DNA of 14,464 nt from Pseudomonadota bacterium (GTDB lineage Bacteria > Pseudomonadota > Alphaproteobacteria > Rhizobiales > Beijerinckiaceae), in the NCBI GenBank assembly GCA_021812505.1, contig JAKANG010000004.1:1-14464 (forward strand). Reading direction: 5' to 3'. A program made the translations under genes and the position numbers. Shown one piece after another: positions 12,993-14,464 of this stretch; positions within the stretch are counted from its first letter, which is position 1, and every line of letters begins with the position of its first letter. The notes under the pieces were generated by a model that had not been told where the DNA came from, did not search any database, and saw nothing but the letters and a program-made list of their open reading frames with translations.

Positions 12993-14464
12993 GGCCGGCG
13001 CCCGCTCCTGGATGCGGAAGAAAATGACGTAAAGCGCCGGCAGCACGATCAGGGTCAGGATGGTCGCGACGAACAGGCCGCCCATGATGGCGAAGGCCAT
13101 CGGCCCCCAGAACACCGTCGGCGCGATCGGGATGAAGCCGAGCACGGTGGAGATCGCGGTCAGCATGATCGGCCGGAAGCGCGACATGGCGCCCTCGACG
13201 ACGGCGTTCCATAGATCGAGCCCCTGCGCGCGCTCCGCCTCGATCTGTTCGATGAGAATGACCGCGTTGCGCGCGATCATGCCCATCAGCGCCAATATGC
13301 CGAGAATGGCGACGAAGCCGAGCGGACGCCCGGAAATCAGCAGCGCCAGGACGATGCCGATCAACCCCATCGGCACAAGGCTCAGCACCATGGCGAGGCG
13401 GCTGAAACTGTGGAGCTGCGCCATCAGGAACAGCAGCATCAGAAAGATCATCAGCGGGATTTTGGCGAAGACCGAGGCTTGCGACTTGGCGCTTTCCTCG
13501 ACCGTGCCTCCGACCGCAATTTGGTAGCCCTCGGGGAGGCTGGCGTTGAGGGTCTCGACCGTCGGCGCCAGCGCGGCCACGGCCGCCTCGGGCGTGGCGC
13601 CTGGAACGACATCCGCCTGCACGGTCAGGGTCGGAACACGGTCGCGCCGCCACACCAGAGGATATTCCTGCTGATAGTCGAACCGCGCGATCTGGCCTAG
13701 CGGCGCGGTGCGTCCGCTTGGAAGCGGAACCTGCAAGGATTGCAAGGTGTCGAGCGATACCCGCTGCTCGTCCCGCGCTCGGGCGACGACGTCCACCAGA
13801 TAGATGTCGTCCCTGACCTGGGTGATCGGCGCGCCGATCATCACCGTGTTGAGATAGGAGGATAAAGCCTGCGAACTCAGGCCGAGAAGCCGCGCCTGAT
13901 CCTGGTCGATCACCACGCGAACCTTGCGCGCGGGCTCCATCCAGTCGTAATTCACGCGGCGCAGACTGTCGTTGGCGCCAAGAAGCGCGCCGAGCCGCAA
14001 GGCGATCATGCGCGTCTGACTCAGGTCTGGACCGCTGACGCGATATTGCACCGGCCAGCCGACCGGCGGCCCGAGTTCGAGCGGCGAGACGCGGGAGACG
14101 ACGCCCGGCAGTCGGTCGGCGAGTTCCTTCTCGATCTTCGCATGCAACACTTCTCGCGCGGCTACGTTCCTGGCGATGACCACCGCCTGGGCGAAGAAAT
14201 CATTGGCGAGTTGCACGTTGAGCGGCAGATAGAAGCGGATCGCGCCGCGCCCGACATAAGCGCTCCAGCTCGCGACGTCGGGATCGTTCGTCAGCATCGC
14301 GTCGAGCGTTTTCGCCGCGCGGTCGGCGGCGAAGATCGAGGCGTTCTGCGGCAGGGTGAGGTCGATCACCAGCTCGGGACGGTCGGAGGCCGGGAAGAAC
14401 TGACGCGGAACCAGCGGCAGGGCCAGAAGCGGGACGACGAAACAGGCGAGCGTGACCGCGATCG
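12984..14464 (-). CDS. RND efflux permease, C-terminal half (5' end beyond the window)
   Basis: About 492 residues are visible, opening inside TM7 and continuing through VPRQFFPASDRPELVIDL into the second periplasmic porter domain. The permease-type sequence then has PVQYRVSGPDL, a DQDQARLLGLSSQ element and the GGTVEESAKSQ motif, followed by TM8-TM12. In TM10 the proton-relay lysine of AcrB (VKNAI) is replaced by arginine (MIARNAVILIEQIE), while the arginine of RFRPIMLT is kept; the arginine form is common in this subfamily. TM4 with the aspartate pair is not in the window. Typical permeases have about 1,020-1,050 residues, so half is missing. The reading frame is open to the window edge, so the GTG at 14369 is not a real start. 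It converges on the antiporter operon. The substrate is unknown. Confidence 0.9.
   Translation of the reverse strand, partial: IAVTLACFVVPLLALPLVPRQFFPASDRPELVIDLTLPQNASIFAADRAAKTLDAMLTNDPDVASWSAYVGRGAIRFYLPLNVQLANDFFAQAVVIARNVAAREVLHAKIEKELADRLPGVVSRVSPLELGPPVGWPVQYRVSGPDLSQTRMIALRLGALLGANDSLRRVNYDWMEPARKVRVVIDQDQARLLGLSSQALSSYLNTVMIGAPITQVRDDIYLVDVVARARDEQRVSLDTLQSLQVPLPSGRTAPLGQIARFDYQQEYPLVWRRDRVPTLTVQADVVPGATPEAAVAALAPTVETLNASLPEGYQIAVGGTVEESAKSQASVFAKIPLMIFLMLLFLMAQLHSFSRLAMVLSLVPMGLIGIVLALLISGRPLGFVAILGILALMGMIARNAVILIEQIEAERAQGLDLWNAVVEGAMSRFRPIMLTAISTVLGFIPIAPTVFWGPMAFAIMGGLFVATILTLIVLPALYVIFFRIQERAPASN

Noticed and set aside
1..14464. Search by eye for CRISPR repeats, tRNA, transposase genes, terminal repeats or phage genes
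   Set aside because: None was seen; base composition is even apart from the short AT-rich patch near 2125-2230.

Overview
The window is GC-rich with compact genes, start/stop overlaps and GC-biased third positions. Gene content (a Hyf-like antiporter subunit, a group-2-type Mrp cluster, HdeD, an RND pump, a flavin monooxygenase) suggests an alphaproteobacterium, perhaps of the Hyphomicrobiales (Beijerinckiaceae/Methylocystaceae type). That placement is an impression from protein style, not a tested one. No rRNA, tRNA, CRISPR array, insertion sequence or phage gene was seen; it reads as ordinary chromosome rather than a mobile island.

Layout. (1) 1-2073, minus strand: the start of a HyfC/NuoH-like gene, preceded in its operon by a complete hyfB-like gene (NuoL/MrpD-type proton channel subunit with the HyfB C-terminal tail). 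(2) 2074-2362: an AT-rich divergent control region with overlapping candidate promoters and a dyad, leading to a small XRE-type regulator (2363-2626, plus). (3) 2627-3036: no convincing gene. (4) 3037-4536 minus and 4669-5547 plus: a Baeyer-Villiger-type flavin monooxygenase and an alpha/beta hydrolase transcribed divergently, a natural ketone-to-ester-to-acid/alcohol pair. (5) 5807-7492 plus: an HdeD-family membrane protein and an unrecognised probable outer-membrane beta-barrel protein. (6) 7570-12992 plus: a seven-gene cation/proton antiporter operon in the order mrpE-F-G-[MbhD-MbhE-MrpB fusion]-C-D-D', every junction overlapping by 4 or 8 bases. (7) 12984-14464 minus: the C-terminal half of an RND efflux permease, whose 3' end overlaps that of the last antiporter gene.

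How the parts work together. The antiporter operon is the centre of the window. It has no full-length MrpA; the two small C-terminal MrpA domains (MbhD, MbhE) are fused to the front of MrpB, and a second NuoL/M/N-type channel protein (D') follows MrpD. The gene order is the one of the membrane arm of archaeal Mbh hydrogenases. D' keeps the channel lysines but has alanine where the conserved TM5 glutamate should be. With hyfB at the other end, the locus holds three Complex-I-type antiporter subunits in two modules. No completely new system is evident; the most distinctive points are the MrpA-less Mbh-ordered operon with an altered second channel subunit, and the divergent hyf/XRE control region.
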